DNA of 64,000 nt from Turritopsis dohrnii (Eukaryota; Cnidaria; Hydrozoa; Anthoathecata; Oceaniidae). The stretch's first letter is position 1. Each line of letters starts with the position of its first letter. The position numbers and the translations under genes are program-made. A model generated the notes under the pieces. It saw nothing but the letters and a program-made list of their open reading frames with translations. It ran no database searches and was not told the origin of the DNA. The stretch lies in assembly GCA_027922465.2 (NCBI GenBank), contig BQMF02000014.1:248001-312000 (forward strand). The letters run 5' to 3'. Positions 10,859 to 23,482 of this stretch are shown here, one piece after another.

Positions 10859-13800
10859 TTTTTTTGGATTTCTGCGTAAGCAAGAAAGCCTTTACTTTCG
10901 TCGTTTTTCTTAGTTTTTTTTCATCTTACTGTCCAAACCTAGCGATTTTTTTTATCTCGAAGTTCATTGGTTCATACAGCCGCCGACTCAAAATTCATTG
11001 GTGCATAGAGCGCCACTATTACGAAAGGGTGCTAATTAACTTTAATAGCGCTATTTTATTGGCTTGAATTTCCGCCATGTGATCGTCCGGGTATTTTTCG
11101 ACTTCACGTCTGCACGCCGTTCGCATAATGGTAGAGGAAACCGAAGAAACCCCTCGTGTTGATTGATCAATATGGAACAGATTTAAAAGAAGATTTAAGG
11201 GAGAAGGGGAGAAATTTATAATTATCTTACGATGATTCTACTGCGCTCATTCTTTTCTAAAGCAAGTTCTCAATGTTTTATAAAACAGTATGTGAAAAGG
11301 AATGCTTTTATTTTTTGGAAAATGTCTTGGATTCTTGTAAGCCTATCGTTTGTTTCATGTGTGGGCTGTGGTGCTTTTTAAGCTCTGGATACATACAGCT
11401 CAGCTCAGTTTCCTCTCCAGCTCCAACAACATACAAGAATGTCTTGTCCACCCTCTCTGCCTGTGCATCATTTTATGTTTGATGTTTCTCTCTAGCTATT
11501 TTAGCTACTTGTATAAGGTCTTGGCTGTATTATCAATATCTTTAATTAGGAATGGGGACTTTCTATTTACGATAGCAAATTGAAACTTACCTTGATTGTC
11601 TGTAATTTTTTAAATACTGGACATCCTTTAACTCAAATTTCTGCTTTCAGTTATGTTTGCTAATTTTGGTATAAGTTGAGGTCATATTTTTCATAATCCT
11701 AATCTTTGTTTACTTTTTGTGTTTGGGAAGTCTCAATAATTAGGAAGATTGACCGTACATACGTAATCACAGTGATATCGGAAAGCATATAAATTTGACG
11801 TTATTTTTTTCATTAAGTTTATTGGGAGTTAATGTAATGTTTCATATTGTGTTGTTATCCTTTCATAATGTTCTGGCGTGTATACGTAATTAAAAATTTA
11901 ATGTTTATATACATGTATTTTGTATCATTAAAATCTACGCTTTTCTTTTTGTGCTTGTGAATTAGGAATTCTATTAGGATGATAGGCAAGACATATTGAA
12001 TTCATAAATTCGTAACATTTACATTAACTTACATGCATACTCATTGTTTTATCTGAATTGATCACTGAATCCTTAATATCATTTCGTACTAATGAAATAA
12101 AGAACATTATGTCGTTCAAATATAATCAAGTTTAATGTTGTTTATTGGTATAAAGTTTTGCATAGTGCCAATTATGTTCTATCCAGATTTTTGTGGAGTA
12201 CATGATCAGAAATTTATATTGCGGAAATGATTAAACCTTTCTTAAATTTCATGAATGTCATAGCCTTTCTTTTTTCATACTTCAGCTGATTTTGCAGAAA
12301 TCCTTATGCCTGCAAGGGCATCTTGTTCTTCTTCTTACTGTCCAAACCTAGCGATTTTTTGAAATCTCGTGCGAATGTTTACACGAAGCCAATGTCACGC
12401 ATTTCAGTCGAAGAAATTCAACAAAGAACCAACCAAAGGATCCCAAAGCAACTTTAGTGAGTATAATTAAAGAAGATGCACATTTCCAAAAGTGAAGATG
12501 AAGAATAAAATCTGTAGCAGTAATTTATTATTATCTTATATTATATTATTATGATTCAATGGTGATTTTTCGTTTCATTTTATAAACAGAATGAAAAGGT
12601 ATGTTTTGTTTTTGAGATTAATGTCTGAGATTTTTTCTAAAAAAAGATCATTGTTTGTTTGAAATGTGGGCTGTAATGCTTTTTAAGCTCTGGATGCGTA
12701 CAGCTCAGCTTAAGTTCCATCTCAGCTCCAACTATCTGCCTACTATGCATCACTTTTTATATCTTTAAGGTTTCACTCTAGCTATGTTTTAAGCTTATGT
12801 GCTTGTATAATACTTTGAAATGCAGTATTGTTTTTTGTTGGTGATCAGTAGTTTTTAGGTTATCAATGTCTCTAATTATGGACAGCCTTCCTAATTTTGA
12901 TATACAATTTGAAACACTTCACATCCTGTAAAAAACATTCAACTTTTGTATTTTTCATGATCAAAATTTTTGTTTACTTTTTTGTTTGCAATTAGTCCAT
13001 TCGTAAAAAGGAAGATTGATAGTAATCTTTAATGTTTGAAGTTTGTGTATGATTTACTTACGTATATAATTACTTTGAAATCAGAAATGATCAATGTACA
13101 CTCATTATTCTGTATACTTTATTCCAAAATAAAGTAAAGTATTTTTCATTCAGATGTAAATAAATATATAGTCTGATGGTATATATAGTTTAAAGTGTTT
13201 GTAGTGTCAATAAAGTTTTTTTAGTGTCAATTATGCTTTTATGAAGCTCTAAGGAGTACGTATAATATTCTACTGTAGTGTGATAATTCTTTTCTAACTA
13301 AAAAGTTGCAAATTAAGAAGTTTTGAGTCAAAGAGCTATGTGTTTGTATTAGGAGAAAATGTTTCAATGTTTAGGCCTTTCTAGATACGAAAGAATTTTT
13401 TTGTTTCTGGTTTGGGTTGTAATTGGGTTATTAACACCTTTTTCTCTTCAGCTCCAACACTATGTATTGGTTGTCTGCTCTGCACCACTTTTGCTTGATG
13501 ATTTTTTAGCTAAGATATACTGACAATGCCCCCATTTACGAATCTTCCTAATCACGATTGTTAATGAACAATTACGTTGTGTTCAATTTTTACGTGCCGT
13601 GTGGACCCGTGTATGTAGTGTTAATGTCGTATTGTATTGTACTTTTCTTCTATTGTGTTAGATTAAATTAGGTCATTTTGGATTGATTTTTATGTCACAC
13701 ATTTCTTTTATATGTAATTTGTGTATTGTTTATGTAATTATAAAAGTACTTTTTACATTTCTCACTCTCATTCAAACATTCAAAAGAGTCAACATATAAT

Positions 13801-14080
13801 TTCAAATAATTTATTCATGAAAATTTTCACTGTAGCACACCTTTGGTCAGCTGTTTGAACATATTTAACTTCAATATTTTGATAACAAAACTCATTTTAT
13901 TTTGTGTGTTACAATTCCCACCTGCTGTGTGCAGTCTACACTGAGCAGCAGTCAATGTTGTATTGTATTGTTCAATCATTCAAAATCTTTCAAGTTTCAA
14001 GAATGTTATTGCTAGTCTTCCATTGTCATGCTTCAGCTGATTTTGCAGAAATCCTTCTGCCCGTAAGGGCATCTTGTTAG
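10859..14080 (+). repeat. Tandem unit C: second copy of unit B
   Basis: Unit C follows unit B directly in the same orientation and keeps the same order of landmarks at an offset of about 3.6 kb. Its hairpins are ATGCCT-GCAA-GGGCAT (12306-12321) and TGCCC-GTAA-GGGCA (14058-14071), each followed by CTTGTT. The 12340-13600 part is nearly colinear with 8740-9960. It looks like a segmental tandem duplication of a pair of 5'-truncated retroposon ends. Confidence 0.75.
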
Positions 14081-15114
14081 TTTTATTTACATAAATACTC
14101 GAAAGCTGTAGGCAGGGGTAAAGCTGAGAAGCTTTTTCAATAACACATAATGTTTATTTTTCAAACAGTTGAAAAGAATCATTAACAATTATGTAAAATC
14201 TAATTATTAAACTTGTAGTTATATTTTTCACGGCAAATACATAGAATCTTATTAAAATTATGATGAAGTTTATTTATATTCACCCCCGGCCTAATTTTCA
14301 TCGTTTATCGCGGGAAATATATGAACACAAAAAAATTATTTGAGAAAAAACTTGTGTCAGTATTGATTATTCATGTAATCAATGCATGAAACGTGCAGTG
14401 GAAGTCACATACAATCGGGGTAAGCCATTCGACCAATGAAGTTGTTTAATCAATATCTGTTCTGGAATGGAGGCGCCTGAGACGGTTAAAAATGATTTAC
14501 CATTCAACATTCGGCAGGAGGAAGAAAGGTTCAAAGACTGTCAAGAATCGATTGATATCACAAGAAAAGTCATTTTACAACCCGATCAAAAGATGTCTAT
14601 TGAAAACTTATTCGACGATGGTTGCCAAAAAAATAATTGTTCTTTTACTCAACGTTTTCCTTTTAATTAAAGGTTATTTGCGAATCACCAGGAAGAGGTA
14701 GACACAAAGGTGTTTGTGTTAAGCATTCTGGTACGTTCCATCTTGCGCAATCTGTCATCATTCACACCGTAGATTGTGACATCGCCATCTACTCTTTCTA
14801 CTTAACCTGTAATTAAAGTCAAAATCTTTGTTGAAATTGATGTAAATGGGAATGGAAAATGGAAGGCATTCGGAATTTTGCAAGATTCCGAAGAGTTTAT
14901 CGAAGTTTGGGGATACAGTGTAGTGTAAGGAAGAAATCTTCGAGGTGATCGAAAAATTCGTATGCAAGTTGTACAGTGTCAAAGCAGACGATGTAAATCA
15001 TGCACGGTTTTTGAAATTCACTACAACAAAAATCAACCCTCCACCACAAAAGTTGCCTTCGACTGGAGATGTCTTGTTGTGTCACTGCAAGCGCGTCTCA
15101 TACGTAACAGCAAT
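14081..15114. other. Mostly featureless; one short open frame at 14467-14670
   Basis: An ATG at 14467 opens a 67-codon plus-strand frame starting MEAPETVKNDLPFN that is rich in charged residues. It could be a first exon or chance. I do not recognise it and see no downstream exon. The rest shows no repeats or genes. Confidence 0.3.
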
Positions 15115-15420
15115 GGTTTAGTTTAGTTTAGTTTTGTGAATGTTTATTCAGGATAGCCTCTTCATTTCCTTAAGGTACTGTTATCAATAAGGGTCCTGCG
15201 AAGGAGGCCCTAGAGCATTTAAAGTCCCCATTTCGGCCTCGGAATGACAGGTACTACCATCAGGGACAACCATCTTAACCATCATTCCTTCTCTCTTGCT
15301 GACTGCTAAGCAGAGAGGAGTGATTCACACTGTTATAGTTACTGGCATGACTCGGTCGGGGATTGAACCTGCGACCTCCCCAACAGGAAGCTAGCACAAG
15401 TCTACCAGCCGGTTAAAAAG
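15115..15420 (-). mobile_element. tRNA-derived SINE
   Basis: Read on the minus strand, the 5' part carries a Pol III B-box (GGTTCAATCCC within 15350-15375), preceded by an A-box-like TGGTAGACTTGTG near 15400. The 3' end is an (AAACT)n-type tail, seen on the plus strand as GTTTAGTTTAGTTTAG near 15117. A related copy lies at 17035-17400. It is not a functional tRNA gene because no cloverleaf or anticodon arm can be drawn. Confidence 0.75.
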
Positions 15421-15556
15421 TCACTTGATGGTAACTTTCAAACACCATGGAGTCGATGGAGTCCTTTCAATAGAATGGCTACTTTTACCACCAGTCCCTG
15501 ACGAAGTCTTTACACGCTTTTTATTACATAAGAATACGAATAGAATAGAAATAGAA

Positions 15557-16038
15557 TCTATATATTAATAGCCGATTCTCCGTTTGTCCGTTTGTCTGTT
15601 ACGCAAAATGGTAGATGTGAACTGCTAAAGAGAGTCAGCAATGTAAGATCACACATATATTATTTCTTTTCTTGTGCGCGACGTCAGTGTGAAACCATTG
15701 TATTGAGACCCTAATCGAATGCGACGTTTAGGGAAAATTATCTCGATAACCAATAGGGATTACTGACGTTTTTTGGGGTCCGCGATACAGGCGATGGGGT
15801 GACGAAAAATTTGGGTCTAATTTTTTTTGGGGAGGGGTCTGTGACGTCATCAAAATCTTTGAACGATGATATCTCTGTAACGGTTGATCGTAGCGGAACG
15901 ATCCCATACATTTTTTTGATCAGTTTTTCGAGCTCTACAACATGGGAACACTTTCGGTTGCCAATTCCTTAATTTTATTTTTCGTGAAGTCAACGCATGC
16001 TGAACATGGGCGGCGAACGACGCCGCCTTGGCGGCTAG
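15557..16038 (+). mobile_element. Complete non-autonomous Helitron (482 bp)
   Basis: It starts with TC (15557-15558) directly after an A and ends with CTAG (16035-16038) directly before a T, the canonical Helitron A|T insertion. A GC-rich hairpin, GGCGGCG-AACGA-CGCCGCC (16009-16027), sits 7 nt before CTAG. The start TCTATATATTAATAGCC is repeated exactly at 47037, and another copy's 3' end lies at 44206-44315. It has no coding capacity, so it depends on a Rep/helicase supplied elsewhere. Confidence 0.88.
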
Positions 16039-16039
16039 T

Positions 16040-17034
16040 ATTTTATAAGAATACGCTTGAATGTTCAAAATGAAATTAGCCAAAAAGTTCAGAATGTCTT
16101 AAGAATATTGCCATCTTAAGATTTTGTGAGCTCAAAATTTATTTTACATTTTATACATTTTGTTTTATATGTAGGTGCTATTTTTTTATAATTATCAATG
16201 TGAAAATTCTCTCGTGTGGCTCTCCATTTCTGCAGGTGCTATGTTTTTACCCCTCTTTTGCCTTTTGAGTTTTATCTTTTGTTTCTGGGCACAAAAAGTT
16301 AGGTACAAATATAACAGGATGATTTTGACTAAAACGTTAAGAGTATTCATCAAGAAACGAAAAAAAAAAGCCATTCTTATAAAAAGAAAAGCGCTTTACT
16401 TGTTTACTTTCGTTGTTGCTGTTGTTGTTGTTGTTGTTGTTGTTGTTTTTGTTTTTATTGCGTTTGGTTAGAGTGGGTGTATGAGAGCTAGTTGTGCTTG
16501 TTCTTCGCGTGGAATACTATGCACAGATTTTTGTGGCTGTAAAATGTATGTGAAGACGTTCGTAACACTGTCGATACAGACGAAGACTATGATGACTCAG
16601 ACGAAGACAATGACAGTCTACATGGTGATGTAAATGATGTAAATAATTAATTTTTCTTTTTTGTTCATATTTGTAAATATTTTTGTACATAATACTATCG
16701 TAACTAAGACAAACGTATAAAACGTTTAAACTAATCTACCTTTAGTAGTGACGTCATCTGTATAAAAGTAAATTGATCATAACTTCTTAAATATTAATTT
16801 TCAGAACATGTTTTATATGTCTAAAATGCTTAGAATTTCAAGCCCTTTCTATTGATATAATTATTTTTCAAAAAATCAACAAAAAAAAATTAGTTCACAC
16901 TGGACCTGATGACGTCAGTAAAATTTGGGAATTTGCCTAAAAACATCCGATTTTGCTAATTAGAAATTTGACAACACATCATTTCGTTATTAGGAGGGTC
17001 TCTTTGAGCAATTCCAATAGGTTGTAAATTGTCC
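16040..17034. other. Intergenic, with (GTT)n and an acidic open tail
   Basis: A (GTT)n tract spans about 16408-16455. At about 16552-16650 a plus frame without ATG reads an acidic tail (DTDEDYDDSDEDNDS, stop TAA). This could be the last exon of a decayed gene or transposase. The stretch 16740-16930 contains two GACGTCA-type motifs but no clear element ends. Confidence 0.35.
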
Positions 17035-17400
17035 GCACACCGCCAGAGCATTTAAAGCCCCCATTTGGGCCACGGAAGTTGTAATGACTGGAACTGCTGA
17101 ACTAGACAACCATCCTGTTGAATATGTGACGTTCATTTTCAACACATTTTTATCACGCATCTTATTCTTTTTTCTGGCCGTTCGTTGTATTTTTTATAAG
17201 AGAGAAAAACGTACTCGTTGAGTAAAGAACTCTGTGTGTTTGTTTTTTATCACATCCTAGACATCATTCCTACTCTCTTGCTGAGTTCTAAGCCGAGTGA
17301 TTCACACTGTTATGGTCGCTGGCATGACTCGTTCGGGGATTGAACCCGCAATCCTCCTAACAGGAAACGAACACTATACCACAAGGCTACCAGTCGAATC
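17035..17400 (-). mobile_element. Second tRNA-derived SINE, interrupted by about 150 bp
   Basis: It has the same body as the SINE at 15115. On the minus strand the B-box GGTTCAATCCC (near 17336-17350) and an A-box-like TGGTATAGTG (near 17376-17386) are better preserved here. About 150 bp (roughly 17115-17265) with no counterpart in the first copy splits it. Confidence 0.7.
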
Positions 17401-19610
17401 TAACAAATTCAAAACATCAAACGTCTCGGTTAAAGCTTCTTAAAATAATCTGAAAGAACGAGGCATGACCTGAACCTAACCCTCACTAACCCAAACCAAT
17501 TTTCCAAGGTTTACACCATGAAATTTTGATGCTTTCGAACTATATGGTAATTGCAAGTATTTTTTTCATTCCATCATGAAGTGAGTTTTCTAAACTCAAC
17601 CGAAGTGTTATTTGCATCGTTAGCCATAAACATAATGATTATAAACCTTACAAACGAGGCTATATTAGGACGTAATTTATGGTAAGGTCAGTTGTTTTTG
17701 AATATAGATTAGTGGTTCAGTCTTAGATAATTGCGATCATTTGAAAGCTCATCTTATTCATTTATAGCTATGCTCTTTCGATCTGAAATCACATATTAAT
17801 ATTCCATACACAACAAATACTAGATATAGATTCAAGCAGCTCAATTAACGCCTCGATGTCTTAATAATCAATCAGAGAATCTTTGCTTTATTTACCTGGG
17901 ATATCGTGACAACGTCGGGTTCTCTATTTGTTCAATAAGAAGATAACTTTCCATACGTCCTTGAGAAGAAAACGACTTATCTACGCCTTCACTTCCGTTA
18001 ACAAAAGTTAAAGGTTTTACTACTACAAACTGAAGGCGAGTTAAAATCAAGAATGGACTTACCATTTAAATTCTGTGATGAACAAAAAGCAGGCAACATC
18101 ACAACATTTTTGAGTTGTTTGTTAAATGATAAAAACAAAATTACTGACTCATTGCTTTCAATAGTAAGTAATTAAAACAATTTGTATAATTCAAAAGGAT
18201 GGTTAATGCTGTGCAAAAGACAGGATTATTTAAATAAATAAATAAACATAATGCCATCATTGTCATCATTGTTGCTGATTCGTCAAGATTTTAGTATGTA
18301 GTTACTTATTTTAATTATTTATTTATTTAACTAATATTTATGCAGGGTAATATACATATCAACAATAATAAAATGCTGTTTTCCATATGTGTCCTGTGTA
18401 AAAAAGTAAGAGAGAAATTAATGAATCAGATTCTAGTTCATCTAGAAAAAAATATTTAAGCAAAGCTCTTGTTTCGAAATATCGACATATTAAATGAATG
18501 AAATAAATAAACCTGTAAGATACAACAGTTATCTTCTCTAGAATTCACTTCTCTAGTTTTGCGAATTAAGGAATGGGAACGAGATGTTTGTTCGAAAATA
18601 ATAACACAACACAAAGCTACCACAGAATTGTCATAGAAACTTCATTCAGCTATTGTTACCACTTACATGACAGAAAAGGCTAAAAAATACTATTAATAAA
18701 AAGATGGATATCTTGTCCCTGTGAGAAGCTCGTAATCAAACTTGAACTTTTGCGTTTAAAAACCCCAGTGCGCAAAATCTTTAAAAAGTCACTGCGATGA
18801 AGAGCATTTTCATTGATATAGTCTGCAGATTTTTCTATAAAAATCCACTCTTTTTTTCAACAAATTTGCCCAATCATAATAGTCTATAGAGAAACCTGCA
18901 CTTAACACGACATATTAGTGCCATTTGGTAATAATATTATTCCGAAAGACTGAAGTTCCCTGTTGGTTCCAGCCAGCAATTATGAAATAAAAATGTTTGC
19001 CTCAAATTCTTCTGAATTATTCGTTTGGGTAAGCCAATTTCACGCGCTCACAGATGATCGTTTTAATAAAGCATAGGTTCAAGAAGACACAAGACGTTTG
19101 TCGATTCAAGACTATATAAAAAAACTTAGGGTGAAAGCCTTTGAAATTTATCTGAGATGAGCGAGTTTAGTTTGAGTTGCTCTTTCATACGACTTTGAGA
19201 CTTTCGAGTAGAAAGTTTGACTGGCTATGATGATCTCAAAAATGACCATCATGCCTTGAGAAAGAACGCGATAACACAATTGGTTAGCAGTTACGACGTG
19301 GTCACACTGCAATCTTACGAAAAAAGTCAAAGAAAACAAAACGTCATAAAGCTGATAATTGAAGGAACCCTCATAATGTTTGGAAGTTGAAACTCACGTT
19401 AGCTTGAATTCGCTGTTTCACCGGAATGTTATTATCTCCGACGTACTGAATACAACTCCCACAATGCAATACTGTCTTTACTAGCTTTGGGATTACATTA
19501 AGCTCTGTTCTTAATAGCTGCGATAATTATTTTGTTGTCAAAATCCTTTTTTTATTCAATGAAGGCATTTTCAACGATTTGTTCTTATTGTATATTGGGC
19601 GTTGTATTCA
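17401..19610. other. Intergenic; one candidate first exon at 18053
   Basis: Apart from the candidate exon listed separately I see only AT-rich sequence, with TAAA-type short runs near 18230 and 18310. The stretch near 17470 (CCTAACCCTCACTAACCC) is not a telomere array. Confidence 0.35.
18053..18163 (+). CDS. Candidate first exon of an unidentified gene
   Basis: An ATG opens 37 codons (start MDLPFKFCDEQKAG, end TDSLLSI) followed directly by a consensus donor ATA|GTAAGT in phase 0. The codon content looks protein-like, but I find no matching downstream exon and recognise no domain. It may be chance. Confidence 0.25.
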
Positions 19611-19678
19611 TGTATTAAGGAGATAATAATCATTGTATTAAGGAGATAATAATTATGTATTTAGGAGATAATAACCTT
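19611..19678 (+). repeat. 23-bp minisatellite, three copies
   Basis: TGTATTAAGGAGATAATAAT with small changes starts at 19611, 19634 and 19657. Confidence 0.85.
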
Positions 19679-19915
19679 TCTGGGAAGTCAACTTCGCATT
19701 GTTATGAAAGCTTTGTGCAAACTAGATGCAGAGCTAAGTGAAGATTACTGAGCATAACCAGATCAAAGCAAGCATGCGTGATCACGTCCCAACGATGTGA
19801 TTTTTGGTGTGCACTTACATGAAGCTCGGGCTGACGAAAAATCAGAAGAAGACTATTGGTCAAGAACAGCCATTCTATTTTTTTTTTTTTTTTTTGTCAA
19901 ATAACACAGAAGAAT

Positions 19916-22030
19916 TTACAAACGTATAAAATTACAAATCAAAAACGAAAATATCGAAGGAAGGAATCGATTTCTACAACTAAATTCACGAAACAGAAAA
20001 CAAAAGAAGAAAAATTGAAAAACACTTCTCTGAAACGCTACTCTGAAAGTGTCGTAAACAACTCCAAAAGTACGCAAATCTTCGAAAGACGTAGCACCTG
20101 CAACATGCGACAACAAAACTCGTAGAAAAAAACGTTCTCCTTCTGACGGTCGAGCATTGTATAACCGAGCAACTATTGGTTTTAATGTCTTTTTTCGTTT
20201 TTTCCATTTTTTCTCCTTATCATGAAAAACATAATGATACGGAATATCTGAGTAAAGATACCGCCGTGCATCAGGGTTGTTTACATTCATATTAAACCAT
20301 GCTGTTAGGTGACTATCCTTTAATGCCCCTTCAGCAGCTGCCTCCTCTTCACCAACTCTAAAATAAACTTGATGACGATCAGGTAAATGAACAGCTAATC
20401 GCTTAATAGTATGTAAATGTTCATGCATAGAGAACTCAAATATTCTCCATAATGCTTCAGGCGCACTGACATATCGAGTATCCAGAAATGTTTTGATTTC
20501 GTCATGTCCCAAACGTTCATTAATCTCCACATTAGCACGATCATGTCCCTTGTAAACATATTTAAAGAGATATTTCACGCTGTGATCGTGGTACATGCTT
20601 CCAAATTTATGTGGGCATTATACTTTTTGGACAACCACGGACAGTATGGAACTACCCATTGATTATCTAAGTCCACATTTCTTACCCTCTTAGTATGGTC
20701 AGTGTTACGTCTGCGATAGAGTGGATACCCATTTGCATTCATTTGGGTTGTTTCACAAAATCGCTTTGGAAAATCCTTGGTGCAATTGCCATCATCATTC
20801 ATACAAACTGCATTAGGATTACCATTCCCACAGGGACCATGAATCATACATGATTTAATGATATTATGAAATTCTGGTTCCTGTTCAGGATCTGGTATTT
20901 CAGCAGAAATTAAGCTGTCAATGTCATCAGCATTCCGCAGTTTGTCCTTTTGTGCTAATATGAACATATGAATATGAACATGAGGCAAAAAACGTTTCTG
21001 AAATTCAATAACATACAAATGAGAAATGGCTTTTCCCAAAACACCATTTTTATTTACATCCACCAAAAAGAGCTTTTAATTTCAAATTGAAAACACGTGT
21101 AATCAAGTCCGGACGATAATGTGCAGGCTCATTATCTAAGTTTTCCGTGATCTCCCTCCATTTGGGATTGCACGCAAATGTGCAAAAGAAACCCGGCTTG
21201 CCAATTTTAGTAACCATAGCCATAGCATTTTGATAATTCAGTTGCATTGCCCTAGGAGACCACCCTGAAAAGGAGACGGAAGAATCACCGGTCTGCCTGC
21301 ATGAAGGCCACGATTTTCTGCAACATTTTCAAGATAATCAATGAGCCCTTGATATTGCTCAACACGAAAATTGCCCTGGTTTTGACGAACATAATTGAGA
21401 CGGTCAGATTCAACTTTGCAGTAACAATCTACAGCATATTGTTGAAGTAATCTTTTACCTTCTAATATGGGGCTAAAAGCATCTCTAGATACAAACCTAT
21501 ATGTATAATATCAATGGCATATTCTGCTACATGAGGAATGTAGCAGAAGTCATTAGCGTGAGGAATGTCGAAGTCCAACCCAACTCTCCCCTTGGAAAAA
21601 ATACAGGGTACACCATTGGATCGAGATTAGGTGAATGCACAGGCAAATCCTGCAATGGTCTATCTTGAGGGTAAACAACGATGTCTCGAGCCAATGGTGG
21701 TGCACCATCTTCATCAATAAAAACAGCAGCTACTTCATCATGGTGAGGAAGATCGACGCCAGTCACCACCACTTCTCAAGTGCATTCTAACCTGGAAAAG
21801 AATAGCAAAGCTCTGTAAATATTAGGTTCAATTTTAACTAATTTTAGTTCAACTAATTTTCATGTATCTTATTTCAAATTTTTAATTATTAATTTTCATA
21901 CAATCAATTTTCCTCAGATAGGAGACGATTTTGTTCATTTGAATAACAGAGCGAATTTGCTGCTGATCAGGTGGCTGTAAAACAAACTGGCCATTCCTAA
22001 AAACTGCTTGGAAGCCAGGAAATAATGTTA
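19916..22030 (-). pseudogene. Helitron Rep (rolling-circle replication initiator), broken, helicase missing
   Basis: Minus-strand blocks read in Helitron order from right to left. Near 22000, LQPPDQQQIRSVIQMNK is open. At 21772-21527 is VYPQDRPLQDLP...YPVFFPRGELGW. At 21480-21265, SRDAFSPILEGKRLLQQYAV begins the Helitron_like_N domain. At 21247-21050 is FFCTFACNPKWREI. At 21066-20575 is IEFQKRFLPHVHIHMFIL, in which HVH is the HUH metal-binding pair, and at 20596-19916 is KYLFKYVYKGHD, carrying the catalytic-tyrosine region. The pieces are in different frames, so there are several frameshifts. The frame leaves the family just after the Rep domain and ends in a poly-T tract near 19880, so the SF1 helicase half is lost. 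It once encoded the enzyme that nicks and replicates Helitrons, but it cannot be active now. Confidence 0.85.
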
Positions 22031-22049
22031 GTGTCTCTTATATTAAACA

Positions 22050-23480
22050 TCACAATACAGAAACACTAACAACAATAGAAGAAAGAAATATAACCACCCC
22101 CAGTGAAGAAAAACAGAAAACAGCTGTTTCACCAACAAAACCTGGTGAAAGCAAAAACAAATCTTTCTTTCTAAAAATTAACAGTGTAGGGTCAACAGCA
22201 ACAAACAGAGAGCAAAACAACCTAGGGAAAAGCGAAAAAAAAACTGAACTTGATAAACTGATTAACTGAGACTCTGAAAACTGATTATTGATGCACAAAC
22301 ACAAACAAACAGTAACGTAGGTTACAAACCTATCTATCTTTCTGTCTTTACTAAACTATCTTTCTTTCTACTGCACAGGACAGCCATGAACAAATTAACC
22401 TGATGTGAATTAAGTTAATAATAGACAATAAGTAGTCTCTTAGGTTAGTTTGAAAAAACCTTCGTGGAGTTTGCCATCTTTAAAAGAATAAAAACAATTA
22501 TTGCCTCGTTACGTAATTCTTTCGTTTTCGATAAACTGATAAACTTTATGAACTGATAAATATAATTTGATTGATAACTTATTAATATACACAAATAACT
22601 AATTAATGTACAGACAATTGCGATTGTCTATACTTATTGTTTATTGTTTCTGGAGCGTAACCGCAATGAATAAAAACTTAATTTGTTTACTTTTCCCTCG
22701 AATGTCGTCGCTATAGTTTTTCCGATTTCAGCAACCAATAAAAACGACGAAACGGTGATCACGTGTCAAAACAAATGTTGAAAAATAGGCATTGCAATAG
22801 TTTCTTCACTGGTCGGACTGCCGCTATATGACCATGATTAAGAAGATTTTGACCGTAAATTTTAAAAAAACAAAACACTGCCTAAAATAAAAGTGGTATG
22901 CGCGATTGCGGATTAGTATAAGTAGATATAAATGACTGGTACGCGATATTTTTTTTCTGTTTAAGTCCGGTAAGTTTTTTATTACAAAAACAAACAGTTA
23001 TCAAACAGCAAACAACAAATTTTTATTCCCTCCAATGTTCGTTTAAAATTAATTTCCAGGCAAGAAACGATATTCTTACCAATAATGCCATTGATTTAAC
23101 CGGTTCGGTGGACCATCTTAGAGGATAACTAATGCGAGGACTGCATAAGACTCTTTCTCGAAATTAATACACGTGACATATATACATAAAGTTAGGTGTC
23201 TATTTTAGCGAACATCACCGTTCTGCTATTTCAGCCTATATTCCCGTTGGTAAGCATCCCCGGGTCACTTCCTTAATGTGCGGAATTTTTAGCAAACGAC
23301 CACCAAAGCCAAAATATTCATTTATCTGGAATGTTGAAAAGGTGTTGAAATGTATAAAGCATTTTCCTATAAATAATTCTATTCCACTAAAAATTTTGTC
23401 TTGTTAGCAACACTCCTTGTAGTAACAGCAGCCTCGAGAGCTTCGAAAATTAAAGGTTTATATATACGGTATTTGACAAA
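22050..23480. other. No gene recognised
   Basis: A plus-strand frame without ATG (about 21965-22268) is rich in Lys, Glu, Thr and Asn and may be compositional. The rest is AT-rich with no repeats or exons that I can support. Confidence 0.3.
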
Positions 23481-23482
23481 AC

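Noticed and set aside
7208..14080. Tandem units as a CRISPR-like or satellite array
   Set aside because: The units are kilobases long and the organism is a eukaryote. The shared 3' hairpin and LINE similarity explain them better.
15340..15420. Possible tRNA gene from A-box and B-box sequences
   Set aside because: The promoter boxes are present but no cloverleaf can be folded, and the same unit recurs at 17300 with a longer body. It is a SINE.
16175..16471. 98-codon plus-strand frame ending in a Val-rich stretch
   Set aside because: The Val run is a translation of the (GTT)n microsatellite, and the rest has no support.
17460..17500. CCTAACCCTCACTAACCC as interstitial telomere
   Set aside because: Only a few imperfect units; not an array.
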